Shown here in pieces: positions 40,088-41,409 of a stretch of 41,409 nt of DNA. Location of the stretch: positions 1 through 41,409 of the forward strand of contig NZ_NHSQ01000041.1 in assembly GCF_016653465.1 (NCBI RefSeq). Reading direction: 5' to 3'. Numbering within the stretch: position 1 is the first letter of the stretch; every line of letters begins with the position of its first letter. The notes under the pieces were generated by a model that worked only from the letters and a program-made list of their open reading frames with translations, did no database searches and had not been told where the DNA came from. Both the position numbers and the translations under genes were made by a program. This DNA is from Thiocystis minor. Lineage in GTDB: Bacteria > Pseudomonadota > Gammaproteobacteria > Chromatiales > Chromatiaceae.

Positions 40088-40155
40088 GCCGACGGCTCAA
40101 AACGCCGCCTCCCGTGATGGACGCGGTTTCACTCACAAACAACCGAGACCCCAAA

Positions 40156-41178
40156 ATGCGCCGACTGCCCGCCGAATGGGAACCCCAGAGCGGGGTCATG
40201 CTCACCTGGCCGCATGCCGACACCGACTGGGCGGATCGCCTGGAGCAGGTGGAAACGCTCTATGCCGAACTCGCCGCCATGATCAGCCGCTTCGAAAGGG
40301 TTCTGATCGTCTGCCGGGATCGCGATCATGCCGAACGTATCAGGGGTCTGGCAACCCCGGCCGGCGCGGATTCCGCACGGCTTGACCTCGGCATCGCCCC
40401 GAGCAACGACACCTGGGCGCGCGATCATGGCCCGATCACTGTCCTGACCGATCAGTCACAACACCTGTTGCTGGATTTTCGCTTCAATGGCTGGGGCGGC
40501 AAGTTCAGCGCGGATCGGGATGACCGGATCACCGCACGCCTGGCGGCGGACGGCCTATTCGGCGATGCTCGGCTCGAAACCAGCGATCTGGTGCTCGAAG
40601 GCGGTGCGATCGAGACTGATGGCCATGGCACGCTGCTCGCGGTCACTCGCACCCTGGTCGATCCACGGCGCAACCCCGGCCGCACGCGTGCGGACATCGA
40701 GCACGAACTGACCGCACGGCTCGGCCTCCGTCATTTTCTCTGGCTGGAACATGGTGCCATCAGCGGCGACGATACCGATGGACATATCGATACACTCGTC
40801 CGCTTCTGCGATCCGCGGACCCTCTGTTATGCCCGTTGCGAGGATCCGCTGGATGCGGATTTTGCCGAGTTGCAGGCAATGGAGGCGGAACTGCGGGCAC
40901 TGCGCGACCCCCAGGGTTGCCCCTATCGATTGGTTCCGCTCCCCTGCCCCGCGCCGATCCTGGATGAGGATGGCGCGCGACTTCCGGCGGGGTATGCCAA
41001 CTTCCTCATCATCAATGATGCGGTTCTGCTCCCTGTCTACGGCGATCCGGCGGATCAGCAGGCGTGCGCGATTCTGGACGATCTGTTCCCGAGCCACGAC
41101 ATTCTGACGCTCGACTGCCGCCCTCTGATCCGTCAGGGTGGAAGCCTGCATTGCATCAGCATGCAGCTTCCAGGTTAG
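40156..41178 (+). CDS. aguA: Agmatine deiminase
   Basis: A 340-residue peptidylarginine-deiminase-fold enzyme that converts agmatine to N-carbamoylputrescine and ammonia, the first step of one putrescine route. It has MRRLPAEWEPQSGVMLTWPH, SNDTWARDHGPI (substrate and catalytic Asp), the FRFNGWGGKF segment, LEGGAIETDGHGTLL with the catalytic Glu, HGAISGDDTDGHIDTLVRF with the catalytic His, and the nucleophile Cys333 in GGSLHCISMQLPG. I start at ATG 40156, whose MRRLPAEWEPQ matches the family; ATG 40117 is an alternative. No carbamoylputrescine hydrolase gene (aguB) is in the window, though it may follow beyond the edge. Confidence 0.93.
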   Translation: MRRLPAEWEPQSGVMLTWPHADTDWADRLEQVETLYAELAAMISRFERVLIVCRDRDHAERIRGLATPAGADSARLDLGIAPSNDTWARDHGPITVLTDQSQHLLLDFRFNGWGGKFSADRDDRITARLAADGLFGDARLETSDLVLEGGAIETDGHGTLLAVTRTLVDPRRNPGRTRADIEHELTARLGLRHFLWLEHGAISGDDTDGHIDTLVRFCDPRTLCYARCEDPLDADFAELQAMEAELRALRDPQGCPYRLVPLPCPAPILDEDGARLPAGYANFLIINDAVLLPVYGDPADQQACAILDDLFPSHDILTLDCRPLIRQGGSLHCISMQLPG

Positions 41179-41409
41179 ATCAGGCCAACATGCGGGAACG
41201 CGGCACCCTGGGGTTTTTCTCCCTTGAGCGAACCGAAGCCGCTGCGCGGATTTGCAATGGGAACCTGACCCCGGCTTCGGAGACCTGACCGTATGCCGTA
41301 ACAGGCTGATTAACTTGCTGGTTAAAGTCCAGCCGATGGAGTTGCTCGTACACCATTGTAGTGCCCCGGAGCGGCGTTTGGGTAACCAAGGGTCGTGAGT
41401 TCCGAGGGT
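41179..41409. other. Gene-free right edge of window
   Basis: No gene is recognised after the agmatine deiminase. A minus-strand frame at 41180-41389 (MVTQTPLRGTTMVYEQLHRL...) has no recognisable domain and no supporting signal. Confidence 0.4.

Overview
The window is high-GC bacterial chromosome (an AT-rich island lies near positions 100-250). Gene content and order point to a gammaproteobacterium, and I would guess a purple sulfur bacterium of the Chromatiaceae; that placement is inference from familiarity, not from a marker gene. Supporting observations are prfB followed by lysS with the classic +1 frameshift, groESL behind a CIRCE element, a cobalamin riboswitch in front of btuB and cob genes, SohB, YgfZ, ComEC, and a Lol-type exporter.

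Layout. 1-1890 is a decayed accessory patch: a serine-recombinase remnant, the last ~50 codons of a type I R-M methylase (HsdM-like), and a short tandem repeat. 1889-3891 (minus) holds a MacA-like adaptor and a LolD/MacB-type ATPase whose expected permease is absent. 3892-4221 contains a 22-bp inverted repeat built of GTTGTC units and a terminator-like hairpin. 4222-5678 has a small conserved gene and, divergently, ygfZ. 5681-11213 (minus) carries an AAA ATPase/PD-(D/E)XK fusion, lysS, prfB and an HDOD protein. 11408-13558 is a heavily decayed PAS/receiver/GAF/GGDEF/EAL gene. 13613-21681 (minus) is a possible four-gene run: sohB, a GH13 alpha-amylase, a very large PilZ-GGDEF-EAL protein, and an alpha/beta hydrolase. 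21682-22167 is gene-poor with a strong hairpin. 22168-24852 has a conserved hypothetical gene and groES-groEL. 25098-29756 is the B12 block: riboswitch, btuB, a truncated membrane gene, the 3' end of cobU, cobT and cobS. 29940-33327 is an AT-richer three-gene set: a WGR-like small protein, a secreted STN/HEAT-repeat protein and a subtilisin-like protease. 33434-41178 has comEC, a DUF2062 gene, lolD, a lolC/lolE gene, a ThrE-like exporter and a divergent agmatine deiminase.

How the parts fit. The B12 block joins corrinoid uptake (BtuB) to nucleotide-loop assembly (CobT, CobS) under one B12-sensing RNA, but the kinase/guanylyltransferase CobU is reduced to its C-terminus here. The Lol genes export lipoproteins. 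The large PilZ/EAL protein is probably a c-di-GMP sensor and phosphodiesterase; its neighbours give no clear pathway. Several loci (recombinase, hsdM, the ABC permease, the GGDEF/EAL gene, cobU) show independent loss, so gene erosion is a theme of the window. The least explained intact cluster is the WGR / STN-HEAT / S8 protease set.
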